Source of the DNA: Phyto melanocephala
Taxonomy: Eukaryota > Arthropoda > Insecta > Diptera > Rhinophoridae
Length of the DNA: 64,000 bases
Direction: 5' to 3'
Assembly (NCBI GenBank): GCA_941918925.1
Contig: OW799237.1
Span: forward strand, 6,491,201 to 6,555,200
Shown one piece after another: positions 1 through 12,179 of this stretch. A model generated the notes under the pieces. It was not told the DNA's origin. It saw nothing but the letters and a program-made list of their open reading frames with translations, and ran no database searches. The translations under genes and the position numbers were made by a program. How positions within the stretch are numbered: the stretch's first letter is position 1; every line of letters begins with the position of its first letter.

Positions 1-3000
1 TTTCTATGACAAATGAAGGCTTTTAAATTTGAGTTTAAATTTACAGACCCGTGTTATGTTGGCCATAGGAATTAATTAAATTAAAACATCAGAGTCATTT
101 TTTCTCACAAAAATAAAGGCAAATATTTTTTATTTACTTACGCACATATGACAACACATAGACATAAAAATTCCTGTCAAAAAACCCCAAAACATTCACA
201 AATATATAAACAAAACCTCATGATTATTTTATAGAGTCTTGTTTCGGATTATTATTATTATTTTTTTTATAAATATTACCCTTCTCTTCGTTTTGATATT
301 CTTGGTGTTTTTCTTTTATAAACCAGAGTTTTATTAATGTAGTCAAGAGAGCTTTAAGCAAAAAGCTTAACGGTCTAAATAAGAAAACCGTAAAAGATTG
401 TAAATAAAAGAAGTATCATGAATATGAAACCAAGATAAATAATCAACATAATCATCATCATTAACAGCAGTTGTTAAACCAAAATAACATGCAGCATATT
501 GTTGATTTCCTTTTTTTTTTGGGTTAAAAAACTTTTTGGGTTTTTTTGATAAACAGAAATTATAAAAAAAACTTTGTGGATTAGATGGATAAAGTTTTGC
601 TTTAAAATAATTTTTTGACAAGGCTATAAATATTTTTAAATTAATTGTTAATATCTAGGTTGCCAGAGAGTTGGGTATTTCAAAAAAAAAAAAATTATTT
701 TAAGTGACTTTTGAGTAAATGTTTTCTTTAATACAATTTTTTGCAATAATCCTCTTTGTAGAAAATAATTTGGTTAAAACGGAAACTTGCGATTAAGAAT
801 TAAATAGTAACTAATTATTCCAAAAATTTGTGGTAAAAAAAACCTGTAACTTCCAATAAGTTTTCACACTTCATCTCTGCATGTAACTACAGAAAATATA
901 AGAAGGTTTGTTAAGGGCTCTACTAAATATTTCAACTATCTTGAACATGTTTAAGTGATTTGCTTGTCTACACAGAGAAAACAGATTCGTTATGACAACC
1001 GAATTTGTTGCCAATCGAATTCCTTCGGTTCCAACTACTATCTCTCAATTCGTTCACAATAACAGAAATTTTTGTTTCTTGTTATGATTTTTAGTAAGCC
1101 AGCAGTTGTGGTAATATATATTTTTAGTTGGTATTATGGAATTAAAAAAAACAAACTATTTGTGATTCCAAATATATTATTGATACAACTGAAATAAAAT
1201 ATAGAATTAGAAATCCCAAAGGAATAATCAGTCGTCTTTATTAATTAAACAAGAAATAATGGCAAAAAGCATTTTTTTTTTATTTATTTATATATTTTGA
1301 TTATAATATACATATTACAAAAACAAGAATTAAATTACTATTAATATTTTTAAATAATATGTTTAATATGTATAACATAAGCTTGTAATCTTATTTGATA
1401 ATTTTTTTATAGTTGGTAAAATAATAGTTTAAGAAATATAATTTAGTTAATTTATCTAAGAATTGCTTATTATTTGGGGTTTAAGCTAATCCTAAAAGTT
1501 CCTTATAATATTTATTGGGGTTATATACATATGTGTATGTATTTACATACAGCATCAAAGATATAATGGAATACTTTAGAAAAGTATGGACATTTTTCTA
1601 TTGCAACTGCTGCTGGCTTCATTTAGTTTTACACGTAAGAATAACTCGATAAATACAATTAGTTATAAAAACTTTATCTGAAAAAGAAACAAAGAATCTC
1701 AAAATAGTAATAAAAATAAATATGCATGTACATTAGAGAGTATCGGAAAAGAATTCCACCGTACACTTTTAAATATAAAGTCTTAATACGAGGTAATTTA
1801 AAAAACAAATTTTTTTGACAAAAATAATTGTGGGTTCCTATTTACATATGTATGTATATCGTTTTATCTTTGGTATTTTTAGTCGGAATTTAAAGTGTGA
1901 TATATCGAGGTCTAAAGAGAGCTAAGAGAAATTATCATAGCTATAGCAATACTTTTGATTTTTACAAGCTTAAGATTTCTGATTTTAGGGTGGTACATTA
2001 GAGTGGTAGGAACTGAGATCTAGAAGGTTATTACTAAACGCTGAACATTGTTTTCCTCGAGACAAAAATATTGATTTACCACTTTAATAATATTTGATCA
2101 ATACCAGAGAAAAAACAAAATATTTAAAAAGGCAACCACTACGTTTGGTTTTTTGTAATTCTTTTGCCAATTTTTTTCGTTAAGGTGTAATGTACATATG
2201 TATGATAAAGAGCAGACAAAGTCTAGGGCAGAAACTAATATAAACACTTATGTATATGTACACATAAACTATATGCAGTTTAATATATCCTAATTTGAAA
2301 CTATTATACATACATATGTAAGTATATACATAAGTATACTATTGGGCTATTTCTACTACACATTGATGCTTCCATTGCAAAGAATTCTGCACATATCTGC
2401 ATTTCTATTTCCGCTTGAGTTAGATTTTGCATATAGAAATCACACTTAGATTTTGAAGGGCAAGTTGTCTCCTTTATTTCATATTGTAGTGCTGAAAACT
2501 AGATAAATGTGTGTTAAGAGTTAAAATAATTTTACAATGTTTAACACTTTTTGAAAAAAAAATATGCATATATCTGTTAATATATGAAAAGATTACAAAA
2601 TAAAAAATTAATCTTTTACCTTTATTAAATTGATTTTAGGATCCTTTTTTAATTTGTTTTAAATTTTTTTTATAATTTTTTCTTTAAGAATTTATTTTTG
2701 TGTATTGATTTTTATATATTTTTTTTTAACTGACAAGAAAATCAATTATTTTAAAAATAACATTTATATTTATTACTTATAACAAATAATTAGTACACAT
2801 AACTCTTATTCGTTTGTAATTTCCAAATAATGTTTAACTTTCAGTTCATTTTTACTATAATCGAATTATTATAATACAAGTAACCAATGATTAGTTACAA
2901 TAACTGAAATCACATTTTTGTTTAAAAAAAACGTATACACATAGGTTTTTATATTACACAGATCAATATTTGGCATTTCACACCAAAACAGATAATTAAA

Positions 3001-4639
3001 TTCGATTGTGTCAAAAGTGATATGGATACAAATCTTTTTAAAATGACTATTTAGTTATAAAAACTAATTTAAATGTTCTGAGTATTAAAATTCTGCTACT
3101 ATTGTAATTTTTCGTTTATAAGTATTAAAAATCAGTTTCTTTTATAAATTTTTAATATTTACAGTAATATATTAGTTCTTTTCAATAAATTTTTATTGTT
3201 CTTACCGTTTTACAACCAAAGTTTTTTCTGCGTGTAGGCTAAAAAAAAGACATGCTACAATTTAAATCCCATTTGTTAATGTTTTTGGTTTTTTGCAAAT
3301 TCCATTTGTGTTTTTAGACTTTTGTTTACAAGTTCATGAATTGCTTTTAATATTACCTCTTGTAACCTTAGAATATGGTTGTTTAATTTTTTTCTGTTAG
3401 GAGTATCTGTGTTGTCTGTCCCTCTGTCTGCCTTTGGAATTTCTGTATTTTGTCTTAATAAGTGTTTGTAAATAGAAAAGGATTTTGCATCTCAATTATC
3501 TTTTTGTATAGAGGAATTTGTTAGCTTTTTGATCTAAACCACAAATTTAATTACACAGAAAAAATTTTGTACACAGTATTTCGAACAAACGTTTGCTTAA
3601 AATTAAATTGCGCTTTTTATAAATATTTGTAGTGTTCACTTGAATATTTTGTTTGATATAAAATAAGTTCAAAAATTACATTTTTTTAATAATGTTGTAT
3701 ATATTTTTTCCTGCACCATATATAAATAATCAAAACCTAAAACAATAGTTGTAATGCTGAAAAAGAATTATGTCTGCAAAAGCAAGCCAAACAAAACACG
3801 GCCCATTATTAAATCGACAACAGCAACGCTGTAAGCCCTTTTTTTTCGTTGCGACAAAACAACAAAAACATCTAACCGGTATGTTTTTTTTTCATAACAT
3901 GTATGCAATTTTATTGAAAGTATGTAAATATTGTTGAGAGAGTTAAGGCTGCATTAATCTTAACTTTCTGTAGTCGTTCTGTGACGTCTGTTCCTTTGTG
4001 TACTTTTTGTAGTAACGTCTTCTGTAAAAACTTATCTGCTTACACAAACATCTTTATTTCTTTTTTGTATATTTTCTCGTCATATATAAAGACAGACGTG
4101 AAAAAGATTAACGTCGGCACTGACATTGAATGTCATAAGCCGTGGCTCCAACACCCCATGGGGGACAAATATGAAGACAGAAATTTGTAATGGCAGACTT
4201 CATTTATAAGAACAGATCTCTCTGTTGCATCCATCTTTAGAATAAAGATATTTTAGTATAAGCTGTTTTTTTCTCATACGTAACAATGAGGATTTAACGT
4301 TGAATTTTTTTTCTACAGATTTGTTCACAACAGAATAGAATGAAAAAGGATCAACAATCCAGACATAATGATTTTCAGTTGAACAGAAACAAAACAGCTG
4401 ATTCATAACAACACAGAACGTAAAAATTAAAAAAAATATAAAAAGTTAAAATTTTTTTTTTTACTTGAAAACATAAACTGAGTTGATTATTTATGTAAAT
4501 AGTTATTTTTTTTTTTATAAACTTAAAAACAATTGTTACGAGAATATTAAGTTCAGGTAGGAATATGCATGCGTGAGAATGCACACCTTTTATTGCAAAG
4601 TACTTTTGAAAATGTTTATTTTTTATACACAATGCGGAA
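1..4639. other. AT-rich non-coding stretch
   Basis: I see no gene here. The sequence is AT-rich with many stops in all frames and several short TACATATGTATGT-type tracts (near 1530, 1850, 2190 and 2310), which are common in fly non-coding DNA. No open frame longer than about 85 codons has a recognisable motif. Confidence 0.6.
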
Positions 4640-4792
4640 TAAAAATTTCTATATTCTTGGCCACACTTCTCTTTACTGCGACATTCGAGTGATCTACAAG
4701 GACGAGGACAAACGAAGGTCTTCTGCCGCATCAGCTTAAATATTTTCTCAAATTTTGTAACTAAATGCCCCATTGTTGATTTAGTTGGCACT
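4640..4792 (-). pseudogene. mariner transposase relic, N-terminal fragment
   Basis: A minus-strand open frame (4375-4791) begins with about 40 residues that resemble the linker after the first helix-turn-helix of mariner transposases: a PTKST start, then LVTKFE, then PRPCRSLE, where the family has a P-x-K-S-T...KFE...RPGRSxEN pattern. The rest of the frame, below about 4640, is lysine- and phenylalanine-rich AT translation with no similarity. There is no catalytic domain and I saw no terminal repeat, so this is a short dead fragment. The assignment rests on motif spacing alone and is the least certain of the mariner relics in the window. Confidence 0.45.
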
Positions 4793-5358
4793 TAGTTGTG
4801 ACGGAAAATTTAATGTAATTTCCGTTTAAGATTTTCACTATTTCTGTAATATTTTTTAGACAAATTGAACGTTGCTATAGTTAATTATTTTTCCATAATA
4901 TAAAACATATATATAACAAATCCTGTTGACGCAAGGTTTTTTATTGCTTCATTAAAATCTGTTTACTCAATATTAGAAATTTGTTAAGCAAATTTGTTTT
5001 TTAAATCTCTTAAAAGTTGTTGTAAGTACATTTGTAAATTCAATGTAAATTTTGTTTGTTTTTGTGATTAATTTGTTTAAAAATAATACACTGATCATAA
5101 AACTAAAAAATATGACTGTTTAATAAAATATTTTTTTTTAATTTTTATGAAATTGTAAAGACTTAATGTTTTAGAACAGAAAATACCACATTTAAGAATT
5201 TTTTTCTGTCTGTCTGTCTTTCCGCATGTCTACCTTAACTTAATATTCTCAAAAACTACTGGATGGTTTTTGAGAAAATTCTGGACGGAGGACGTCGATA
5301 TCTGGGTCAATCTATAGAATATCTTTAATTACGAAATAGTATCTCATTTTAATAGTAA

Positions 5359-5359
5359 T

Positions 5360-5449
<90 letters not shown>

Positions 5450-5454
5450 ATTAA
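5359..5454. repeat. (TAA)n microsatellite
   Basis: About 95 bp of nearly uninterrupted TAA/AAT triplets, with one AAA interruption near 5427 and one TTAATA interruption at the right end. Confidence 0.95.
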
Positions 5455-5520
5455 TAGAAATAAAAGAAAAACAGTCAATGAATTATTTTATAAAATGGTA
5501 CTAGAAGTTTATAAAGAAAT

Positions 5521-5930
5521 ATCCCAGCAAAAATTACTGCACACCTGGAAGCAGGTTTGTACTCTCCTTTCCCAACCTGCTTCAGAAAGGCATGATTTTT
5601 ATATGAGATGTCCCACTTGGTAGGGCTCTTTGATGCTCTAATTATTTGCTATTTTCACACATGGTTAATGCAGTAATATCATATCTCTTTTATGTGTTTT
5701 CAATAAATTTTTTAAGAACTACAGTAAAGAGAGGTAATCATTCGCTTACATTCCTGCATTCTCGTAAGCGAGAGAAGTTGCAGTAAGTTATTTTATAAAA
5801 AATGAAACATATTTAATAGAAATTTCTGACTTCCATTTATAGCATCCTCGAATGCGCTCTAATATTGCGCTATAAGAAGGCATGATTTTTTTTTACTGCT
5901 TACCGGTACAAAATAAATTTTTGCTGGGAT
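5521..5930. mobile_element. candidate MITE with 15-bp perfect terminal inverted repeats
   Basis: The left end ATCCCAGCAAAAATT (5521-5535) is the exact reverse complement of the right end (5916-5930), bounding 410 bp. Internally GGCATGATTTTT occurs twice (near 5589 and 5878), and GTAAGCGA-type motifs occur in both orientations near 5740-5770. There is no coding potential. The dinucleotide AT closes each TIR, and I could not see a longer target-site duplication. The superfamily is not identified. Confidence 0.6.
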
Positions 5931-6719
5931 GTTACATATTATATGTATATGTTAATACGGACTAAAAAAAATATAATCAAACTTTTAGCTTTAAAAAATT
6001 GCAATACAAAAATGTTATTGGGAACACCAATGCGGACCGGGTTCAGCTGGTTACAAATATTTTTATAATTTTTTTTTTTATATTTTTTTAGTTTAAAAAT
6101 TTATCAAAATACATTTTAAAAATATTTTCTTTATTAAGTTAGAAATTTAATTTTTCTGTGTACAATGTTGCTAAAGAATAAAAACTAGAATTGAAGTTTT
6201 CTATTGAAGTATTTAAAGAATTTTGGGGAGGGAGGGATGGTGTGTGGTTGCTAAAACTTAACATAAATTAATTAGTATTTATTGTTAAGAAAAACCCTAA
6301 CTGGTTATTTTATGTTTCTTATGTATGTAAATTTGGGTGTTTTAAGCAAATTTTAAATTTATTTTGAATTAACTTAATGTTTAAGACTTTTGTCAACTTG
6401 TTTAGTAGGGGTGTGCATTTAAGTTTGTATATCTGAAAAAAAGTTGTTTTTTATAATTTTTTGTTAACTTTTTAGGCTTCCAAAAAAAAGTAATTTTTCA
6501 AAATATTTGATAATAATATACCTAAACGTAGGTGGTAATTTTATTTGAGAGATATAAAATATGCCAGTACTGTTTTCTATTTCAGTTGCTTCAATAGTTA
6601 GCAGCTGGTTTGGTTTGACATTTACATATGAATATACGACTGAAAGAAATTTATGAATAGTATATTAAAAAAATTCACCAATAAACCAAGTATATGCCTT
6701 AGCTTTTTTTATTTAATTA
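5931..6719. other. AT-rich non-coding stretch
   Basis: I see no gene, repeat or element ends in this stretch. Confidence 0.5.
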
Positions 6720-7002
6720 CTAGCTTGTGTCGCGACTTTGTCTGCGTAGTTATCGGGATAAAAGCTAGACTTAGTATTAACAACAAAAATAAAAATATTT
6801 ACAATATAAACAACCCGTTTAGGATGTGTGATGATGAGTTTGCCAACGACTTCGCATTATTATCGTAATAAAAGTACCCTATATGTTAATCTAGGTTGTT
6901 ATCTATCTATGTTCCTTCATTTGGTTCCGTTCAGCCGTTTTGGCGTGATTGAGTAACAAATATCCAAACATACAAACATTCACATTTATTATATTAGTAG
7001 GA
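6720..7002 (-). mobile_element. short non-autonomous Helitron
   Basis: Read on the minus strand, the element starts with TC (TCCTACTAATATAATAAATG, 7002 downwards) and ends with a GC-rich hairpin (CGCAGAC-AAA-GTCGCG, one bulged base) followed by ACACAAG and CTAG at 6723-6720. It is flanked by A on the 5' side and T on the 3' side. These are the hallmarks of Helitrons, which insert between A and T, begin with TC and end with a hairpin plus CTRR. At 283 bp it carries no protein and must have been moved by another element's Rep/helicase. The 5' subterminal phrase about GTTACTCAATCACGCC is typical of insect Helitrons as I recall them. Confidence 0.8.
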
Positions 7003-7859
7003 TTCATTGTTACATATAAGAAAATATTAAATAGAAATTTATTATGTTTAACGCCATCACGATATATGGACGAGTTATGTATTTGAAAAGCCAATTGTCC
7101 GTAATATGCCTTAAAAAACTTGTTACTATTAAATAAGTCATATTAATAACTTTTTTGAAATTTTCTTTATAAACTATAAATTGCCTTTTTAAAAGCTTAT
7201 ATAACTTGTAAAAAACTTGTATGAGTACAAGTACATAAGTGTAGCTACTCCTTTATTTTCTACTAGTAAAATTGCACTAAAAGTTATTACCCATCTACAC
7301 ATACACACTTAAGTGTGTACAAGCAAAATAATCTTATTTGTTAACATTTATGTGTGTATGGTTGATAAAATTTTAGAAGTTTCCACATAAGTAACTTTCT
7401 AACTTATTGCACAAATAATCAGGTATTAACAAATAAATAAAATGTTAACAAGCAGCTGATACGTATTATGAATACAGAAATACATACACAAGAAGTTAGT
7501 TGTGTATTAAAGGAGCAAAAACCAAGCATGAAGCATTTATACACTGGGTGGGCCAAGCTAAAGGGACTGGTTTGAAGTGTTAATAAGAGAGTATAATGGT
7601 ATATATAGGTTTGTTTTTTCCGTGTGTAATTTCTACAAGATTTATTTTCGACCCCCTTAAATATATATTTTCTTAAAGTTTATGAATAGGGTAGTTGATT
7701 AAGCATACATCTGTGCTGGTGTTTGTTGAAATTTGTTTTCTTAAGCCACCCACCACAAGGGTGGTATCAAAATATCAGAAATATTTAAAAGCAGATCGTT
7801 ATTGAAAATCAGCACAATCGCCTCATAACTCTCTGAGTTAAGAGTAAATAATTTAGAGT
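7003..7859. other. AT-rich non-coding stretch
   Basis: No gene was recognised. The stretch contains scattered CATACACA/AAGTGTGTA-like short repeats. Confidence 0.5.
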
Positions 7860-7867
7860 TTAGTGGG

Positions 7868-7950
7868 TTCCCCGGTGGACTAGTCAGTAGTGTGCTGGTC
7901 TGCTAGTTTGGGGGTTGCGGGTTGCGGGTTGCGGGTTCGATTCCCGCCAT
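7868..7950 (+). repeat. tRNA-derived SINE head
   Basis: The segment has a perfect RNA polymerase III B box (GGTTCGATTCC, 7934-7944) and, about 60 bp upstream, an A-box-like TGGACTAGTCAGTAG. Just before the B box the heptamer GGGTTGC is repeated three times, lengthening the variable-loop region. A second copy of the first ~50 bp (CCGGTGGACTAGT...GCTGGTCTGCTAG) lies on the minus strand at 20717-20768. Two diverged copies in 13 kb, no paired acceptor stem, and the expansion argue for a SINE rather than a working tRNA gene. Confidence 0.65.
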
Positions 7951-9611
7951 TAAGTTGGCAACTTTAAACAAATATTTAAAACTATTTTTTGTTAACTTTT
8001 CTCCATCTCCATATTTTTTTGATGACAGAAAATTTTCAACACTTTGTTGCTGGAGATTTTTGTTTAAATCTTTATTTGCAGACAATTTTTTTTTATAAAA
8101 GCTGATGTTCATTAAAAGCTTAATGTTCAACATTCCCTTTTAGATCTTCTGTTAAACTTTAAATGCTTGATTAATTTTGAAAATAAATTCTAAGAATTAA
8201 AAAAAACTTTCTCTTCAACTTCGTGTTTAAATTACTTACTAAACCTTTAAACTTTTTAGTTTCTTTAAGACTTATATTCACTAAGCGATTTGGATGTCCT
8301 GCTAATCCTTAAATGTCTGATTAATTCTGAAAAAAATTGAAAATTTTTTTTTTCAATTTTGTGCTTAAATTATTTTAAAAGTATTCATTTTCCTTAAAAC
8401 TTATATATTAACTAAGCGATTTAATCGCCTGGATTTCATCAATCAGTTTTAGAATTTAGAAAAAAAAAACACTCTTAAAATTTATACTTTAAGCACTAAA
8501 GCTGAAAGAGAGATGACACAACATAATACATTAAAATACAGCAAAAGACAACAACAGCAACAATAAACATGATGACAACTAAGTATAATAAACAATATAC
8601 AGCAAAAGTAACAACAAAAGCTGTATTTGATACCTAAAACAACTATAAAATCAAGCAAGCAACGTAGGAAATGTAAGCTGTACATAGAAGACAACAGTGT
8701 TGCCATTAATAAGTACTAGACAGTTTTTATATTCAGCAAAACTATCAAAAAATAATTTTAATTAATTTTTGAATTTTTTGTCAATATTTAACAAATTAAA
8801 AATGTTTAAAAATGCTTTAAATTTTATAAAGAAGTAGCGAAAATTATTTATAAATAAGAAATTTAGGGCAAAACCTGTATACATTTTTCTGTTTTTAAGG
8901 TTTGATTTGAGATAAAAATTACAAGATTATTTAAATAAAAAACTTTTAAATTTATAGAAAATCATCCATTAATTGCAAATGTCTGTTTAAAAATTACAAA
9001 AAATATTCTATAAAAAAAATAATCTAAAATATATTTGAGCTTCTAACACTGGCAACACTATTTCACTCACTGTAGCAATGTCTTGTGCATGCTATAATAT
9101 TTTGTTCGCGTTGGCACAGAAATTCCTATTCTCTATCGAAAAGGGAAAAATAAACGACAAAATCAAAATATATTGTTGTCATAGAATTTGTTGGCATCAT
9201 GTTAAACAATTTAATGTAAACAACACCATATAGTCTATGAGAAAACGAGAAAGTAGAGTAAAAACACATGTTAACTGTAGTTGTGTTTATTTAATGTGAA
9301 CATGTATTACCTATGTATGCATGAAAGGGTGTTTAAAAAAAAAATTAAATAAAATAAAATATGCAATTTTTGCAACTTCTAGAGAGGAATATACTTGAAT
9401 TCCTTTCCCACAAAATTTTTTAATTTTGTATTTTTTTAATTCATTTGCTTTCTGTGTAGCATACATGGAAATCCTAAAACTGTTTGTAAACGAAGATACA
9501 ACTAAGCATGTCTTCTGCACTGTTAATTATATATTATTTTTTTAATATTTTTGTTATACTTGCTGCCCTTTCCAGCATTGCTTAGGGGGAGAGCATGAAT
9601 AAGCAACTCCT
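7951..9611. other. AT-rich non-coding stretch
   Basis: No gene was recognised. Two similar segments (near 8160-8200 and 8305-8345, both reading roughly AATG-CTGATTAATT-TGAAAA) suggest an old local duplication of about 145 bp. Confidence 0.45.
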
Positions 9612-9776
9612 GCAGCCTTATTCTGTAACACGCTAATGCCAAATCTCTATCACTTAAACCCTTAAAAATAAATTTACAGATTTTTTGGCTAACATACATA
9701 TGTATATTATCTCAATTTATTTTTTAGAGTTTTAGCAATAGAGATTTAGCCTTAGCGAATTACAGAATAAGGCTGC
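9612..9776. mobile_element. 165-bp MITE-like inverted repeat
   Basis: Two 39-bp arms, 9612-9650 and 9738-9776, are reverse complements at 35 of 39 positions. Each outer end begins GCAGCCTTATTCTGTAA. The 87-bp centre is AT-rich. This is a compact MITE or fold-back. No coding sequence or clear target-site duplication was seen. Confidence 0.65.
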
Positions 9777-10307
9777 TGGTAGGTATGAAATTATTAATTA
9801 CATGTAAAAGTCATATCTTCTAACAAGCGCTCTTGGATGCAGGTAAACACTAAGTAAGCGATTCTTGAAGCGATTTTTCATATTTAAGTTTCTTGGAGGG
9901 TTGTATCCAAAGAAAATTTTGAACGTTTTTACAATAATTTTGAATATCAGTTCTTTCTTAGTAAATAAGTTCTTAGCAACTTCTTGGGTTTTAGAATAAA
10001 TTATTTTGAAAAGTATTTCCAGAAAAAGAAAATAAATTAATTATATTTTTAAATGAAAAAAGTCTCTTTCAAATATTATCACCAAATCTATAAAATACAC
10101 CCAATTCAGATTAAAAATCTTAGATTTTTTCAATTCTCTTTTAAATAATCAATTAAATTCTCATTTCATTTTTTGATTTTACTTATAATCGTTTAATCTT
10201 TTTTACTTGCTCGCTCTTGTTTAGAAAAATATAAAAATTGTTAATGCAAATAGGAATATTCGTAATGCAAAATACTTTTCTATTAAATCTTTTACTTTTA
10301 TAAAAAA

Positions 10308-10998
10308 CTAGCTGACCCGGCAAACTTTGCTTTGCCATATAAATTATTTCTAGGAAATATTTTTTTTAGTTTAAAAAAAATAACTAACTTATTTTGAGTA
10401 CATTAAAAAAATTTTATCGAAGTCGTTACGTTATTTTTGTGAGGCATAAACTGTCCCTTGGGGTGAGTTACCCTTAATATTTAGGAGTATGAAAAATAGA
10501 TGATGACCGATTCTCAAATTTTTATTTTTGCATTGGCTGGACAATAACTTGTATACAATTTAAAGGAAAATACTAAAGGAAAGTACATAATTAAAAAAAG
10601 TGGTCGTTAAAACAGGTGTGGTAAAAATATGTTTTCTATTCATCATACCAGAGTCTTAGTTATATTATGTGAAAAAAAGTGGGCGTTAAAGTAGGCGTGG
10701 TAGATAAGTATCCTATTACTTATACTAGAGTCTTAGTTATATTATGTGCAAATTCCAAGAAGATCGGTCCAGCAGTATGGCCCTCATGAGGGGGCGTGAA
10801 AAAAGGCTTGGCGTTGAGGGGTATGAAAAAAGACCTACCCAATATGCACACAAAATTTCATGAAAAACAGTCGGGCCATTTTAGAGGAGTTTAATTACAA
10901 CCACCGCAACATAGGAATTTTATCATTAGATCAAACCTTTTTTTCATTTTTTCAGGAGATTTTCTGTTTTTTACTTTCATCAAAAGTCATTTCCAAAA
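10308..10998 (-). mobile_element. Helitron remnant with intact 3' terminus
   Basis: On the minus strand the left boundary is a textbook Helitron 3' end: a hairpin with a 6-bp stem (GGCAAA-GCAAAG-TTTGCC), seven bases, then CTAG at 10311-10308, followed by T. Inside are two tandem units of roughly 110 bp, each carrying CCAGAGTCTTAGTTATATTATG and a GTGGGCGTTAAAGTAGGCGTGG-type block (near 10600-10760). The 5' TC end was not found, so the right limit is only set by the DINE-1-like copy that starts at about 11003. Confidence 0.65.
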
Positions 10999-11002
10999 AT
11001 AA

Positions 11003-11831
11003 ACAAGTAAGAGCGCTATATTCGGCCGTGCCGAATCTTATATACCCTTCACAACGTGTAGTCATGCAATAAAAGTGGTTTGTGTCACCATTCATCCCAT
11101 ATGATATACGTACATACATATAAAAACATACATATATAAAAACGTCCCATTGTAAAACTAAAAATTCACGTATGTATGTTAAAAAAACAAAAAAAAAATT
11201 TTTTTTAAAAATTTAAAAAAAAAATTTAAAAAAAAATTATTATGTATATAATATATATAAAACAAAAAAAAAAAAATAAAAAAAAAAATAAAAAAAAAAT
11301 AATAAAAAATAATAATAAAAATATAAATAATATATTAAATAAAAAATAAAAAAAAAATAAAAAAAAAATAAAAAAAAAATTTAAAAAAAAATTTAAAAAA
11401 ATTTTTTTTGGCTCAGCTGGGATTCGATGCCACGTTTTCTCTAACCAGTATACACGTTTGTATGTATGTATGTTGTTGTTGTAATGTTGTTTTTGTGAAG
11501 AAAAAATCGAGGTGGTCGTGGGTTTTTGCTCATATCTCAGTTGTTTATGTACCGATGTTTCTGATTTTCAATACCGATCTAGTCCCTAATATTTCTGATG
11601 TTTTAATACCTTACCCGGGTCCAACCTATGTCGGGGGGCTTTAAAAAGTTGATTTCAACATACACACGGACAGACGGTCAGACGGACAGACTGACAGAGC
11701 TTAATCGACTCCCCTATTCATAAGCTTTCAGAAAAAATATACTTTATGGGGTCGGAAATGAAAATTGTAGAAATTTCACACGGAATGACAAACCTATATA
11801 TACCCTTTTTCACTGTGTGAAGGGTATAAAA
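11003..11831 (+). mobile_element. DINE-1/INE-1-like element, copy 1
   Basis: It starts with AACAAGTAAGAG, then the small palindrome TTCGGC-CGT-GCCGAA (11021-11035) and TATATACCCTTCAC. It ends with the hairpin 11800-11827 (ATACCCTT...AAGGGTAT) followed by AAAA. Near the end are GACGGACAGAC repeats (11665-11695) and TACTTTATGGGGTCGGAAA (11741-11759), a block I recall from Drosophila INE-1/DINE-1. The two ends share an ATACCCTTCACA-type inverted repeat. These elements are non-autonomous and associated with Helentrons. The open frame at 11408-11644 is repeat sequence, not a gene. Confidence 0.75.
11168..11405. repeat. A-rich low-complexity tract inside DINE-1-like copy 1
   Basis: The tract is runs of A interrupted by single T or AAT. 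Most of the same tract is present at 51970-52120 in DINE-1-like copy 6, so it belongs to that subfamily. Confidence 0.8.
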
Positions 11832-12179
11832 AGAACAAAACGTATTAAGAAAACGCAAATGAGTGTAAAGAGAAATACAAAAAAATTTAAAAAAAAACCT
11901 AATCTGTTTTCTGCTGTACTCGCTCATCAAAAAAAAAAGCGTTATGACGATTTAAATCATCGTTTAAATTAAATGATATAGGTAGTATTTTGATTTTTTT
12001 TACATTTTATTGCCAAATTTCGGACGTTTCTTAAATTAATTTTTAAAGCCATACCAGAGTTATAATATTTTTTAATTTCATTATTGAATAACCTGTCAAA
12101 GTGTAGGTAATATGAATTGTATGCCTCTCATTTATCGTATGGATTTTTTTTTATTATTTTGTTGGTTCACTGTAGGGAG
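11832..12179. other. AT-rich non-coding stretch
   Basis: Nothing was recognised in this stretch. Confidence 0.5.

Noticed and set aside
4375..4791. 138-codon minus-strand open frame as a host gene
   Set aside because: Only the first ~40 residues resemble anything, and that is a mariner linker; the rest is AT-driven Lys/Phe/Ile sequence.
7868..7950. A functional tRNA gene
   Set aside because: The B box is perfect, but the A box is poor, the variable region is inflated by GGGTTGC repeats, no acceptor stem pairs, and a related head copy at 20.7 kb points to a SINE.
11408..11644. Small plus-strand open frame as a protein
   Set aside because: It lies wholly inside a DINE-1-like element and translates its repeat sequence.
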